Virus record (IMG/VR): IMGVR_UViG_3300031669_000157
Coordinates: 1-31,186 of that record
Source of the DNA: a virus
Direction: 5' to 3' (one strand)
DNA length: 31,186 nt
The notes below the pieces were generated by a model. The model was given only the letters and a program-made list of their open reading frames with translations. It was not told where the DNA came from and did no database searches. Below, one piece after another: positions 15,468 through 22,570 of the stretch. The position numbers and the translations under genes are program-made. Position 1 is the first letter of the stretch. The number at the start of each line of letters is the position of its first letter.

Positions 15468-15899
15468 ATGAATAAAAAAGTACAAGAATCAAGAGGAATT
15501 CCACCAGTTAGAACATGGGTAGTAAAGTTTTGGAAAGATGGTAAGGTTTTTCATGTTGAAGAAGTAGATACAATTAATAAAAAATTTGCATATTGGATGG
15601 CAAATGAACAAAGTGGTTATAAATCACAAGAGTCAGATAAAGTAACGGTGGTATTAAGTAACCGACCAACATATCTGAAAAGAAATGTAAAAGAATCTAC
15701 ACTAAAACACAAAGGATTGCCTACTAAAAAGAGTAAAAAAATAAAGGAGTGTAGTATGAAAAAAGAAAAACGGTTAATGTTTGAATTTATTAATAATATT
15801 TGTGAAAAGAAGTATTCTTCAGCAAAAACAAATCTTGTTAATATTGTGGACGAGAAAATTAAGGGTAAAATTAGAGATATATCTAAAAAGAGTGCATAA
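15468..15899 (+). CDS. Hypothetical protein with a prohead-core-like C-terminus
   Basis: 143 residues with two parts. Residues 1 to about 75 (RTWVVKFWKDGKVFHVEEVDT ... VTVVLSNRP) form a small beta-rich domain of unknown function. Residues 97-143 are a Lys-rich helical segment resembling the repeat unit of T4 gp67/gp68-type core proteins (FEFINNICEKKYSSAKTNLVNIVDEKI). That second part has its own in-frame ATG with a strong AAAGGAG site (see 15756-15899). The upstream ATG at 15468 has TGAGG about 11 nt away. It may therefore be one gene making two products, or a fusion of two genes. Confidence 0.7.
   Translation: MNKKVQESRGIPPVRTWVVKFWKDGKVFHVEEVDTINKKFAYWMANEQSGYKSQESDKVTVVLSNRPTYLKRNVKESTLKHKGLPTKKSKKIKECSMKKEKRLMFEFINNICEKKYSSAKTNLVNIVDEKIKGKIRDISKKSA
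15756..15899 (+). CDS. Possible internally initiated 47-aa prohead core protein
   Basis: An in-frame internal start: AAAGGAG 6 nt before ATG, stronger than the ribosome site of the full-length start. The product (47 aa) has the pattern MFEFINNICEKKYSSAKTNL...VDEKI, like T4 gp67 (LIEAIKSNDLVAARKLF...) and gp68 helices. In T4 the core genes 67 and 68 sit near gene 21, so location agrees. Whether it is made separately needs N-terminal proteomics. Confidence 0.5.
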   Translation: MKKEKRLMFEFINNICEKKYSSAKTNLVNIVDEKIKGKIRDISKKSA

Positions 15900-15926
15900 T
15901 TTTGTATAAAATAACTTAATTTTTTG

Positions 15927-15936
15927 TAAATAATTA
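15927..15936 (+). promoter_or_regulatory. Putative late promoter of gene 22
   Basis: TAAATAATTA, 21 nt before the ATG at 15958, with AAGGAGA between. Confidence 0.65.
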
Positions 15937-15957
15937 TGAATATAAGGAGATTATATA

Positions 15958-16875
15958 ATGACTAAGAAGTTTGAAGATATTTTAAATGCTGTAAATAGTG
16001 ATGTTCTTAATGAACAATCCAAAAAAAGTATTGTAGAAGCTTTTGAAAATGCGGTTAACGAAAAGGTGGATTCTAGAGTAAAATTAGAAATAGACGATAA
16101 TATAAAACGTCTTGATGAAAAGCATACCGAATTACTTCAAACGCTTTTAGAGGCTATTGATGAAGATCATACAAATAAACTTAAAAAGGTTTTGCTTAAA
16201 GTAGATAGTGATTATTCTGATAAACTTACTAAAGTTATTGAAAAATACGAAGGTATGGTTAAAAAAGAAGCAATTGCTTTTCGTGATACATTAACTACTG
16301 AAATGTCTAATTATATGGATATGTATCTTGAAAAAATGATTCCAAGAGACCAAATTCAAGAAGCAGTTAATAATACACAGGCTAAAAGAATTATAGAAAA
16401 GGTTAAAGAGTTGGTATCTATTGATGAAGATTTTATTTCGGATACTATTCGTGATGCATTACAGGATGGTAAGAATCGTATAGATTCACTTACTCATGAA
16501 CTTAATGAAGCAATTAAATCTAATATTCAAATTAATCAAGATTTTAAAAAAACAAAATCGTTGTTAATATTAGAACAAAAAACTGCTGATTTTGATGATA
16601 ATAAAAGATGTTATGTTATGAGGGTACTTAATGAAAAGTCCCCTGAAGAAATCGAAGAAAATTTCGATTATGTTGTTGAGATGTTCGAGCGTGATGAGGC
16701 TGATGAGGCTAAAATTCTTACTGAACAAGCAACGTCTAAGGTTAAATCTAACACAATTGATACACCAGTAGACGATACTAAGACAGAGGATATTATCACG
16801 GAAACAACAGTTGTTTCTACAGAACAGAGACATGTTGCCGGATATCTAAATATGTTAAAAGAACAAGATGGGTAA
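15958..16875 (+). CDS. 22: Prohead scaffold/core protein, gp22-like
   Basis: gp22 is the main component of the internal scaffold and is degraded by gp21 during maturation. 305 residues (T4 gp22 is 269), lacking Trp, very charged and predicted long coiled coil, with heptad-like segments from residue 20 to 210 (LKLEIDDNIKRLDEKHTELLQTL; VKELVSIDEDFISDTIRDAL). Candidate protease sites include SIVE|A near residue 22 and LTE|Q near 258. The identification rests on composition and on its place directly upstream of the major capsid gene; the T4-type phrase MRVLNEKSPEEIEENFDYVVEMFERDEAD is also typical of marine T4-like gp22. Confidence 0.86.
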   Translation: MTKKFEDILNAVNSDVLNEQSKKSIVEAFENAVNEKVDSRVKLEIDDNIKRLDEKHTELLQTLLEAIDEDHTNKLKKVLLKVDSDYSDKLTKVIEKYEGMVKKEAIAFRDTLTTEMSNYMDMYLEKMIPRDQIQEAVNNTQAKRIIEKVKELVSIDEDFISDTIRDALQDGKNRIDSLTHELNEAIKSNIQINQDFKKTKSLLILEQKTADFDDNKRCYVMRVLNEKSPEEIEENFDYVVEMFERDEADEAKILTEQATSKVKSNTIDTPVDDTKTEDIITETTVVSTEQRHVAGYLNMLKEQDG

Positions 16876-16918
16876 CACCACTTGTTTAAACTAAAAAAGA
16901 AAAGGAGAATATAATTCC

Positions 16919-18409
16919 ATGATTAAACCTGGACCAAATTATATTAATAAAGATAGAGCAAGCGAACTTGTTGCAAAGTGGGGAGAAATTCTTAATTATG
17001 AATCCCCTAGTGTAAAGGCTATTACTGATGACCATACACGTCTAAATACTGCTATTCTTCTTGAGAACCAAGAGCATTGGTGTCTTACAGAAGCTAACGT
17101 AGGTTCAGACGGCGGTGTTTTTGGTACAACCCTTCAGGGTACACCAGGACAGGGTGGTAGTGTTGGTAATTCTGACTTCTACGCACAAGGTGACGCTCGT
17201 TTGCCAAAAGTATTGATTCCTATGATTCGTAGGACGTTCCCAGAACTTATTACGAATGAAATTGTCGGCGTTCAGCCAATGAGTGGACCTGTTGGTCTTG
17301 CTTTCGCATTGCGTTACAAGTATCAGCAAAACTCTCTTGGTCAAGTTGGTTCCTCTGGAGCACAACAATACCAAGACGGTGGAACAGTCCCTGACCATGC
17401 ATACGGTTTGACTAACACTGGTGGTGCCATGAACTTTAATGGCGTTGCTGGTTGGGGTACAAACTCGGATGAAATGGGTTATCAGAACCTTGATACCAGA
17501 TTTACTGGTACATCTTCTGCTGGTCTTAGTGGTCTTGGATCATCGGGTTCAGACTTTGACTTCATCGGTGAAGATGATGGTGTCGCAGACATTTTGGCTA
17601 ACTTCGAATTTACTAGCATGATTCCTCAGATGGAAATCTCATTCGAGAAGACCGCTGTAGAAGCTGGTACCCGTAGATTAGCAGCCAAGTGGAGTGTAGA
17701 ACTTGAACAAGATATCCGTAATATGAACGGTATTGATATTGATGCTGAAATGACTAACGCTATGAGTTATGAAATTCAGGCTGAAATTGACCGTGAAATG
17801 ATTATGCGTATGGTTCAAGTAGCTCTTAACGCTGGCGTAAACCAAGGTTATTCACTTTGGTACGCTGCATGTGCTGACGCTCGTTGGCTTGGTGAACGTA
17901 ACCGTGACTTTTATGCCAAGGTTATTGTTGAAGCGAATAGAGTAGCTATTCGTAACCGTAGAGGTGCTGCTAACTTTATAGTAGCAACACCACGAGTATG
18001 TGCCATACTTGAAATGATGCCCGACTTCAAGTTCATGGATGTTAATGGTAACGTTAACACGCAACCTGTTGGAATTGCTAAGGTAGGTTCAATAGGTGGT
18101 CGTTTTAGTGTTTATCGTGACACACGTACAGAGTCGCAATGGATGATTGGTAAACGTGCCAATTTGGAATATGCTCTGTTAGGTTACAAAGGATCAGAGT
18201 ATTATGACACTGGTATTATTTACTGTCCATACATTCCGGTTATGATACAGCGTACAATAGGACCTAATGACTTTGCACCAAGAGTAGGCTTGCTTACTCG
18301 TTATGGTGTAGTAGATAACTTGTTTGGCGCAGATTTGTACTACCATGTTATAATCTGTAAGGGTCTTGGACAATCATTTGCCCCAGGATCTGCTCATACA
18401 TATCTATAA
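16919..18409 (+). CDS. 23: Major capsid protein, gp23-like
   Basis: gp23 builds the hexamers of the icosahedral/prolate head. 496 residues (T4 precursor 521). The N-terminal propeptide ends in WCLTE|ANVG, predicting gp21 cleavage after E58. Hallmarks of T4-like capsids follow: RRTFPELITNEIVGVQPMSGPVGLAFALRYKY at about 100-131, KTAVEAGTRRLAAKWSVELEQDIRNMNGIDIDAEM at about 244-278 and the C-terminal YCPYIPVMIQRTIGPNDFAPRVGLLTRYGV. Codon use is visibly different from neighbours, with more C-ending and CGT/GGT codons, as expected for the most abundant phage protein. AAAGGAG is about 9 nt upstream of the ATG. The gene ends the head operon before a strong terminator. Confidence 0.97.
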   Translation: MIKPGPNYINKDRASELVAKWGEILNYESPSVKAITDDHTRLNTAILLENQEHWCLTEANVGSDGGVFGTTLQGTPGQGGSVGNSDFYAQGDARLPKVLIPMIRRTFPELITNEIVGVQPMSGPVGLAFALRYKYQQNSLGQVGSSGAQQYQDGGTVPDHAYGLTNTGGAMNFNGVAGWGTNSDEMGYQNLDTRFTGTSSAGLSGLGSSGSDFDFIGEDDGVADILANFEFTSMIPQMEISFEKTAVEAGTRRLAAKWSVELEQDIRNMNGIDIDAEMTNAMSYEIQAEIDREMIMRMVQVALNAGVNQGYSLWYAACADARWLGERNRDFYAKVIVEANRVAIRNRRGAANFIVATPRVCAILEMMPDFKFMDVNGNVNTQPVGIAKVGSIGGRFSVYRDTRTESQWMIGKRANLEYALLGYKGSEYYDTGIIYCPYIPVMIQRTIGPNDFAPRVGLLTRYGVVDNLFGADLYYHVIICKGLGQSFAPGSAHTYL

Positions 18410-18444
18410 GTCTATTAACGTCTTACAGAGATTGTAAGTATATT

Positions 18445-18478
18445 AAATCAGGCACCTCAAAAGGGTGCCTGATTTTTT
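18445..18478 (+). terminator. Rho-independent terminator after major capsid gene
   Basis: AAATCAGGCACC and GGTGCCTGATTT form a 12-bp stem (18445-18456 / 18464-18475) with a 7-nt loop and a run of seven T. A small hairpin, CTTACA/TGTAAG (18422-18438), precedes it. Confidence 0.96.
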
Positions 18479-18480
18479 TG

Positions 18481-18508
18481 TTGATTTTTAATCCAGGTAT
18501 GATATTAT
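18481..18508 (+). promoter_or_regulatory. Possible host-type promoter
   Basis: TTGATT (18481-18486), a 16-nt spacer and TATTAT (18503-18508), right after the capsid terminator and just before the ATG at 18515. A TATAAATA string also occurs here but overlaps the start codon. Confidence 0.4.
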
Positions 18509-18514
18509 ATAAAT

Positions 18515-18709
18515 ATGAAAAAAAGAAAAAATAAAACTAAAAGCAAAAAAATAATATGGGAAAATAGAATTAACGTTAAAAATTGTAAAGAAAAAGATTA
18601 TTGCGATTGTCCATATTGTGCAATTGGAGTTCATTGTATGCATGAAGATAGTGAAGATGGAGATTGTATAGAAGAAAGTTGTCCTCGTTTTAATGGTAAA
18701 CTAGGATAA
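18515..18709 (+). CDS. Small Cys-rich hypothetical protein
   Basis: 64 residues. The first 15 are almost all Lys/Arg/Asn. The rest has seven Cys and two His in the arrangement C-x4-(Y)CDCPYC-x4-HCMH-x7-C-x4-C, which suggests zinc binding. There is no visible ribosome-binding site and the promoter -10 almost touches the ATG, so the start may be leaderless or misplaced. Family not recognised. Confidence 0.62.
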   Translation: MKKRKNKTKSKKIIWENRINVKNCKEKDYCDCPYCAIGVHCMHEDSEDGDCIEESCPRFNGKLG

Positions 18710-18748
18710 CCTTATGTTTTCAGCAAGAATGATCTTTAAAGGATAATT

Positions 18749-18937
18749 ATGTCAAACGAAAAAACATTTACTATTGAACAAATACGATACTATCTTACGG
18801 GAAATTTGTTAAACAAATTTATTAATGGTGTATACACGGACGAGAATTCTTCTAATGATTCACTAAAAAATGCTATAACAGAACTTGAAGACTATGAAGA
18901 TGGTATTGACGCTGTTTGTGAACGTAGAGATTTTTAA
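18749..18937 (+). CDS. Small hypothetical protein
   Basis: 62 residues, acidic, helical (FTIEQIRYYLTGNLLNKFING; NAITELEDYEDGIDAVCERRDF). AAAGGA 7 nt before the ATG supports the start. The reading frame stays open for 24 more codons past the TAA at 18935-18937, up to the TnpB element, so this stop may be a premature one (see findings). Function unknown. Confidence 0.6.
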   Translation: MSNEKTFTIEQIRYYLTGNLLNKFINGVYTDENSSNDSLKNAITELEDYEDGIDAVCERRDF

Positions 18938-19010
18938 AAGAAACTTTGGAAACCGTTTATAATAACATGGAAGTCTCCTAGAATGTTATGGGTCATATCT
19001 GGTAATAGAA
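18938..19010 (+). pseudogene. 5' part of a gene interrupted by the TnpB element
   Basis: Open frame reading KKLWKPFIITWKSPRMLWVI and then SGNR, up to the predicted element end. The only ATG in this stretch is at 18983 (MLWVISGNR), with weak ribosome binding. Joining position 19010 to 20340 keeps the frame and gives SGNR-I-KGRIFTPLRED, so the two fragments probably belonged to one small gene. Confidence 0.5.
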
Positions 19011-19160
19011 TGAACTACCCAACGACTAAAGATCGTTGGGTTTCTATAGGATAGTCCCTACCCTTTTTGAAACTCATTTTTGTAAACGCAAAGTCTTTAA
19101 TGTTCTGAGCGGCGTTAATGTCTCTATCATGATGAGTATTACATTTTTGGCAAGTCCACT
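19011..19160 (-). ncRNA. Predicted omega RNA (reRNA) scaffold of TnpB
   Basis: In IS200/IS605 elements the guide RNA covers the 3' end of tnpB and the right end, and its guide is the flanking DNA. Here the scaffold should end at the hairpin 19017-19041 plus TAGTTCA. The guide would begin TTCTATTACCAGATATG (minus strand, from 19010 downward). The 5' limit at 19160 is only a guess. Confidence 0.4.
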
Positions 19161-20208
19161 CTCTTTCATCTCTTCTTAACTCATGATATATATTGCCGCA
19201 AACAGAACAAGTTTTACTGGATGGTTCAAATCTTCCTATTTTAATGAAGTTCTTACCATACCAATCCGACTTATATTGAAGTAGTCTGGTAAAATTATAC
19301 CATCCCATATCTCCAATAATTCTGTTTGTTGGCTTCTCATTATCCCTTTGCATTTTTTTAATAGATAAGTCTTCAATACAAATCGTCTCTACTTGGCTAT
19401 CGTGAGTCAACCTATATGATAACTTATCCAGAAAATCTTTACGCTGTCTACCTATTTTAGCATGTAGTTTACTTATTTGCTCTTTTTTAGAAATATAACA
19501 AGTAGACCACTTTGTTAGTTTCTCTAGTTCTTGTTGATGTTTTGCTAACTTATCCTGAGCCTGCTTAAAGAACCTAGGAGATTCTACCTTTTCACCATTA
19601 TCAAACGTAGTAAATGTTTTAACTCCAAAATCAATACCTATCGCTTTATCTCTTTTCATTTCTGGTTTAGTTGGCAATTCTATGTTTTGCTCTACTAAAA
19701 TAGATACATAATACTTATCAACATGTCTGGAAGCCGTACATTGTTTGATTTCTCCGTCAAACTCTCTGTCGAAGATACATTTTAGTCTATTATCGCTATT
19801 CTTTGTGTTTATGAATTTAGGGATATATAGACGTTTCTTGTCAAAATCTACTCTTATTGATTTAGGTTCAGGAATAGTAAAGGAGTGCTTATTATTCTTT
19901 TTAGACTTAAACTTAGGAAAACTCATATTAGACCGAAAGAAATTAGTATATGCATTATCAAGATGCCTGACTGTTTGCTGTAATGATTGGCTTCCTACTT
20001 CATTAAGCCAATCATATTTTTCCTTGAGAGGCTTGAGTTCATTTGCTAGTTCGCACCAACCTATAGTTTTCTTTGTTTTCTTATAATACTCTATCTTTCT
20101 TTGAAGAAAATAGTTATATATGAATCTATTGGAACCAAAATGTTTTTCAAGCAAAACTCTTTGGTTTTTGTTTGGATATAATCTATATTTATATGCTATT
20201 AGTTTCAT
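19015..20208 (-). CDS. tnpB: RNA-guided TnpB nuclease
   Basis: TnpB uses an RNA made from the element's right end (omega RNA) to cut DNA next to a short target-adjacent motif, favouring element retention. 397 residues, intact. RuvC catalytic residues: D193 (GIDFGVKTF), E279 (ICIEDLSIKKM) and D363 (HDRDINAAQNI). Zinc finger C334-C337-C353-C356 (CSVCGNIY ... WTCQKC). N-terminal helix-turn-helix and wedge region: AYKYRLYPNKNQRVLLEKHFG ... FIYNYFL. All motifs are present, so it should be active. The stop lies inside the right-end hairpin, as usual for TnpB/omega RNA overlap. Confidence 0.95.
   Translation of the reverse strand: MKLIAYKYRLYPNKNQRVLLEKHFGSNRFIYNYFLQRKIEYYKKTKKTIGWCELANELKPLKEKYDWLNEVGSQSLQQTVRHLDNAYTNFFRSNMSFPKFKSKKNNKHSFTIPEPKSIRVDFDKKRLYIPKFINTKNSDNRLKCIFDREFDGEIKQCTASRHVDKYYVSILVEQNIELPTKPEMKRDKAIGIDFGVKTFTTFDNGEKVESPRFFKQAQDKLAKHQQELEKLTKWSTCYISKKEQISKLHAKIGRQRKDFLDKLSYRLTHDSQVETICIEDLSIKKMQRDNEKPTNRIIGDMGWYNFTRLLQYKSDWYGKNFIKIGRFEPSSKTCSVCGNIYHELRRDEREWTCQKCNTHHDRDINAAQNIKDFAFTKMSFKKGRDYPIETQRSLVVG
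19017..19041 (-). repeat. Right-end hairpin of the TnpB element
   Basis: Perfect 9-bp stem ACCCAACGA/TCGTTGGGT with loop CTAAAGA. The loop is identical to the left-end hairpin, supporting a shared transposase recognition structure. Confidence 0.9.
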
Positions 20209-20293
20209 TCTACCAATCTACTTCTATAACTATTTAGTCTTTTCCTTCTTATTTCTTTGATTATTTTTAAGTATTTTTAGTTGTCGCTTACAT

Positions 20294-20316
20294 CCACGAC
20301 ACTAAAGATGTCGTGG
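20294..20316 (-). repeat. Left-end hairpin of the TnpB element
   Basis: Perfect 8-bp stem CCACGACA/TGTCGTGG with loop CTAAAGA, 85 bp upstream of the tnpB start. The region 20209-20293 has no gene and is the untranslated left part of the element. Confidence 0.88.
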
Positions 20317-20339
20317 TTTTACGCTCCACTGTATAAAAC

Positions 20340-20416
20340 TTAAAGGGCGAATTTTTACCCCGTTGAGAGAAGATCAAATTGACGAGTTTTGGGATTGGAT
20401 TGATAATTTAGATTAA
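20340..20416 (+). pseudogene. 3' part of the gene interrupted by the TnpB element
   Basis: Reads KGRIFTPLREDQIDEFWDWI and then DNLD followed by TAA at 20414-20416. There is no start codon of its own. The clean coding character and the stop overlapping the convergent Sel1 gene argue it is the original C-terminus of a small phage gene. Protein family not recognised. Confidence 0.6.
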
Positions 20417-20853
20417 TTAGTAAGTATATCAGTTAATATTTCTTGGGCTGGTTCATAATCATTATCAATAGCTTTTCGTAACCAAGCAATAGCAGTTTTT
20501 TTATCCTTTTGTATACCAGAACCAGAAAGATATGCAAATGCGAGTTCTACCATTGCTGGACTATAGCCTTGTATTGAAGCATTATTAAAATATGTAACAG
20601 CTTGTTCCATATTAGGAATCACCCCAATTCCTTCCTTATATATCATACCAAGGTTGTATGTGGCTAATATACTACCACTGTTAGCAATGTTTTTTGTTAA
20701 AGATATTAATGGGGTATAATTGTTATTTGAGGCATCTTCTAAACAATAAAAAACATTACTAAAAAACCATTCTAGTTTTTCGGTAACGTTTTTACCTTTA
20801 AACTTTATATCTATTGATTTTTTTACGTTTTTCTTTGGTTTTTTAGTATTCAT
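20413..20853 (-). CDS. Sel1-like repeat protein
   Basis: 146 residues. Two Sel1/TPR-type helical repeats at about 62-97 (ILATYNLGMIYKEGIGVIPN ... AVTYFNNASIQG) and 98-133 (SPAMVELAFAYLSGSGIQKD ... AIAWLRKAIDN), with the diagnostic G-x-G and A-x-x-W/Y positions, and a partial third. The N-terminus is very basic. Sel1 repeats mediate protein-protein contacts; in a phage this suggests interaction with a host protein, which is inference. A near-consensus sigma70 promoter (20878-20905) predicts early expression on the minus strand. The TAA end overlaps the stop of the interrupted gene opposite. Confidence 0.88.
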   Translation of the reverse strand: MNTKKPKKNVKKSIDIKFKGKNVTEKLEWFFSNVFYCLEDASNNNYTPLISLTKNIANSGSILATYNLGMIYKEGIGVIPNMEQAVTYFNNASIQGYSPAMVELAFAYLSGSGIQKDKKTAIAWLRKAIDNDYEPAQEILTDILTN

Positions 20854-20877
20854 TTAGCTATCCTTATTATTAATTAT

Positions 20878-20905
20878 ATTATATCACGTTTTTTAGCAAA
20901 GTCAA
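20878..20905 (-). promoter_or_regulatory. Sigma70-type promoter of the Sel1 gene
   Basis: On the minus strand TTGACT (20900-20905), a 16-nt spacer and TATAAT (20878-20883). This is the best host-like promoter in the window, 24 nt upstream of the gene start. Confidence 0.75.
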
Positions 20906-20930
20906 ATTATCATAATTACGGTAAAATGGG

Positions 20931-20940
20931 TAAATATTTA
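20931..20940 (+). promoter_or_regulatory. Putative late promoter
   Basis: TAAATATTTA, followed by TATA and the ATG at 20945. The predicted leader is about 3 nt. It is divergent from the Sel1 early promoter. Confidence 0.55.
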
Positions 20941-20944
20941 TATA

Positions 20945-21127
20945 ATGACTACATGTAATCCAAATTGTAAAGTATTAGGACAAGCTGTTATAGGTAATAG
21001 TTTTATAATAGGTTGTGTACAATGTCCAACATCAACGTTTTCGGTTGGTGCTAGAAAATGTGGTGGTATTGGTGAAGTAAAACTTTATAAGAAAAAATTT
21101 CAAAAAATAGGCATTATTGATAGATAA
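20945..21127 (+). CDS. Small Cys-rich hypothetical protein
   Basis: 60 residues with six Cys (C4, C8, C24, C27 and a CGG near residue 39), possibly metal binding: MTTCNPNCKVLG ... GCVQCPTSTF. No family is recognised. The start abuts a late-promoter motif with no Shine-Dalgarno. It is followed 16 nt later by the glutaredoxin-like gene, with AAAGGAG between, so they are co-transcribed. Confidence 0.65.
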   Translation: MTTCNPNCKVLGQAVIGNSFIIGCVQCPTSTFSVGARKCGGIGEVKLYKKKFQKIGIIDR

Positions 21128-21143
21128 ATAAAGGAGTGTTATT

Positions 21144-21371
21144 ATGTTATTAGTAGGATTGCAAGATTGTCCAGGATGTAAACTTATTCATGAAAAATAT
21201 CCAAAGGTACCTTATGTAGAAGTACCAAGACTAGTAGAAAATGCTGATAAGGATGTTTTTGAAGTGAAAAAAGCTATTGGTAGATTAGGAGTAACTGAAT
21301 TTCCGGTATTAATTAATGATGCAATGAATAGAATATTATCATTGTCACTTATAGACCCCTCATTAAAATGA
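21144..21371 (+). CDS. Glutaredoxin/thioredoxin-like protein
   Basis: 75 residues with the redox motif C9-P-G-C12 (GLQDCPGCK) after the first strand and the cis-Pro loop TEFPVLIND (P54), the two signatures of the thioredoxin fold. Slightly shorter than T4 NrdC (87 aa). A likely job is supplying electrons to a ribonucleotide reductase or reducing disulfides in the host cell; the anaerobic NrdD in this window does not obviously use it. AAAGGAG lies 8 nt before the ATG. The last 4 nt overlap the next start. Confidence 0.85.
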   Translation: MLLVGLQDCPGCKLIHEKYPKVPYVEVPRLVENADKDVFEVKKAIGRLGVTEFPVLINDAMNRILSLSLIDPSLK

Positions 21372-21724
21372 AAAGTAACGATACAAAACGTTTAGAATAT
21401 CTTTATGGTGCAATTAGTAATGCATCAACTGATCATCGTAGCTTGATTTTTGAAAACACAGAAGAAGTTGTTTTAAAAGAAGAAATTGTTAATGTGTTAG
21501 GAATGGATAATGCTAAGAAGTTGATTAGGTTAATTAAAAATGAAATTCCTACATGTAATGATGATATTTGTAAACAACGTTTAGAAAAAGAATCAAATAT
21601 ACTTATTACTGATATAAAAAACAATGTAGATAATAATATGATACAAAGAACCCTTTTTCAATATAAAGAAATACCTATGTTATCACAAGTTAAAATGCTT
21701 TATAACATACTTAAGCTTGCCTAA
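21368..21724 (+). CDS. Hypothetical helical protein
   Basis: 118 residues, predicted alpha-helical, charged, with a CNDDIC pair near residue 64. The N-terminus (NDTKRLEYLYGAI) is like the DT..L...Y motif of other small proteins here but lacks the Glu needed for a gp21 site. It overlaps both neighbours by short ATGA/TAATG-type junctions, so it is translationally coupled with the glutaredoxin and HNH genes. Function unknown. Confidence 0.68.
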   Translation: MKSNDTKRLEYLYGAISNASTDHRSLIFENTEEVVLKEEIVNVLGMDNAKKLIRLIKNEIPTCNDDICKQRLEKESNILITDIKNNVDNNMIQRTLFQYKEIPMLSQVKMLYNILKLA

Positions 21725-22188
21725 TGGATTTAAACCGATTATATATTAATTTTAATGCATTGTCTATTCCTACACAATGGCAAATGACAAAAGCAAAACG
21801 TGCATATGTTAAAACGCATCCGGTTTGTGCTGTTTGTGGTAATACAAAATATTTAGAAGTGCATCATTGTTTACCCGTACATAACTTTCCAGCGGTAGCT
21901 TGTGATCCAAACAATTTTATTACATTGTGTGATGGTCCTAACAATTGTTCATGTCATAAATACCAAGGACATTTTGGAAATTTTAAATCATGCTATAATC
22001 CATATATTAGAGAATATGCTATTATTAGTAGACTTATGATGATATATAGTGGTAATAAATCGCTTATAACTGATACTAAACAATTGATACATGAGTTTGC
22101 AAGAGCAAAAAAAATGTCTATTGAATTGTTTTTGTTACGTAGTAATACGTTAATAGATATTAATGCTTTGAATACCAATCAAAAATAG
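21724..22188 (+). CDS. HNH endonuclease
   Basis: 154 residues. Zinc and catalytic motifs: CAVCG (C35, C38), LEVHHCLPVH (H47/H48), DPNNFITLC (N64, C69) and CHKYQGHFGN (H78, H83). This is an HNH nuclease with a further helical C-terminus of 65 residues. It probably acts as a homing or packaging-associated nuclease; the spacing to terminase gp16 (next, on the other strand) is suggestive only, since HNH proteins assist terminases in some other phages. It is coupled by TAATG to the upstream gene, and its 3' end overlaps the convergent cupin-like gene by 29 bp. Confidence 0.85.
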   Translation: MDLNRLYINFNALSIPTQWQMTKAKRAYVKTHPVCAVCGNTKYLEVHHCLPVHNFPAVACDPNNFITLCDGPNNCSCHKYQGHFGNFKSCYNPYIREYAIISRLMMIYSGNKSLITDTKQLIHEFARAKKMSIELFLLRSNTLIDINALNTNQK

Positions 22189-22570
22189 ATGCGTCAAGCA
22201 TATCTACTTTTGTTTCATCGCCTATTCGTGCTATTAATATAGATCCAATATCGTTTGTTAGGTTATTAATCCCAAACCATGTGTTTTTTGGTATTTTAAT
22301 TACTTTACCATCAAATCCTGAAATAAAAAATTGATTAAATTTATATGCAGTGCCATGTTCATATGGTATTACAATTCTAAAATCACCTTCAATTGCTGTA
22401 AACATAAACAAACACGTATATCTAAAAAAAGCATCTACAATATTTCCCCAATATGATTTTATACAAATACTATCATAATTATTTTTACTTAATAGCTCTG
22501 GAATATGTTTTCCAGTATCATCTGTAAATGCTCTTTCATAAAACACAGTAACTTTAGGTTCTTCATTCAT
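22160..22570 (-). CDS. Cupin-like protein (RmlC/sugar-epimerase-like)
   Basis: 136 residues. The centre and C-terminus have a cupin-type pattern: FRIVIPYEHGTAYKFNQFFISG ... GKVIKIPKNTWFGINNLTND ... SILIARIGDET. The IPKNTWFG segment resembles the IPPGVWHG of RmlC-like dTDP-sugar epimerases, but the usual metal or catalytic His is replaced by Phe, so it may be a binding rather than enzymatic protein. Tail and adhesin-related sugar functions are possible. The start ATG overlaps the stop of the small terminase gene (ATGAATGA), so it is translated by coupling. Confidence 0.6.
   Translation of the reverse strand: MNEEPKVTVFYERAFTDDTGKHIPELLSKNNYDSICIKSYWGNIVDAFFRYTCLFMFTAIEGDFRIVIPYEHGTAYKFNQFFISGFDGKVIKIPKNTWFGINNLTNDIGSILIARIGDETKVDMLDASIFDWYSKH

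Larger units (their letters stand above)
19011..20339 (-). mobile_element. IS200/IS605-family element carrying only tnpB
   Basis: About 1.33 kb, bounded by two hairpins with the same 7-nt loop CTAAAGA. The right-end hairpin (ACCCAACGA/TCGTTGGGT, 19017-19041) overlaps the end of tnpB. The left-end hairpin (CCACGACA/TGTCGTGG, 20294-20316) lies upstream of tnpB. No Y1 transposase tnpA is present, so movement would need a tnpA in trans. On the minus strand the left flank reads CCCTTTAA before the element, giving TTTAA as a candidate target/TAM. The ends at 19011 and 20339 are inferred from the common GTAGTTCA right end and from in-frame restoration of the interrupted gene. Confidence 0.85.

Noticed and set aside
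17105-17398. Minus-strand and shifted frames inside the major capsid gene
   Set aside because: Shadows caused by the codon-biased capsid sequence; no start signals.
18508-18515. Perfect T4 late promoter TATAAATA
   Set aside because: It overlaps the start codon at 18515, so transcripts would begin inside the gene; a TTGATT/TATTAT pair explains the site better.
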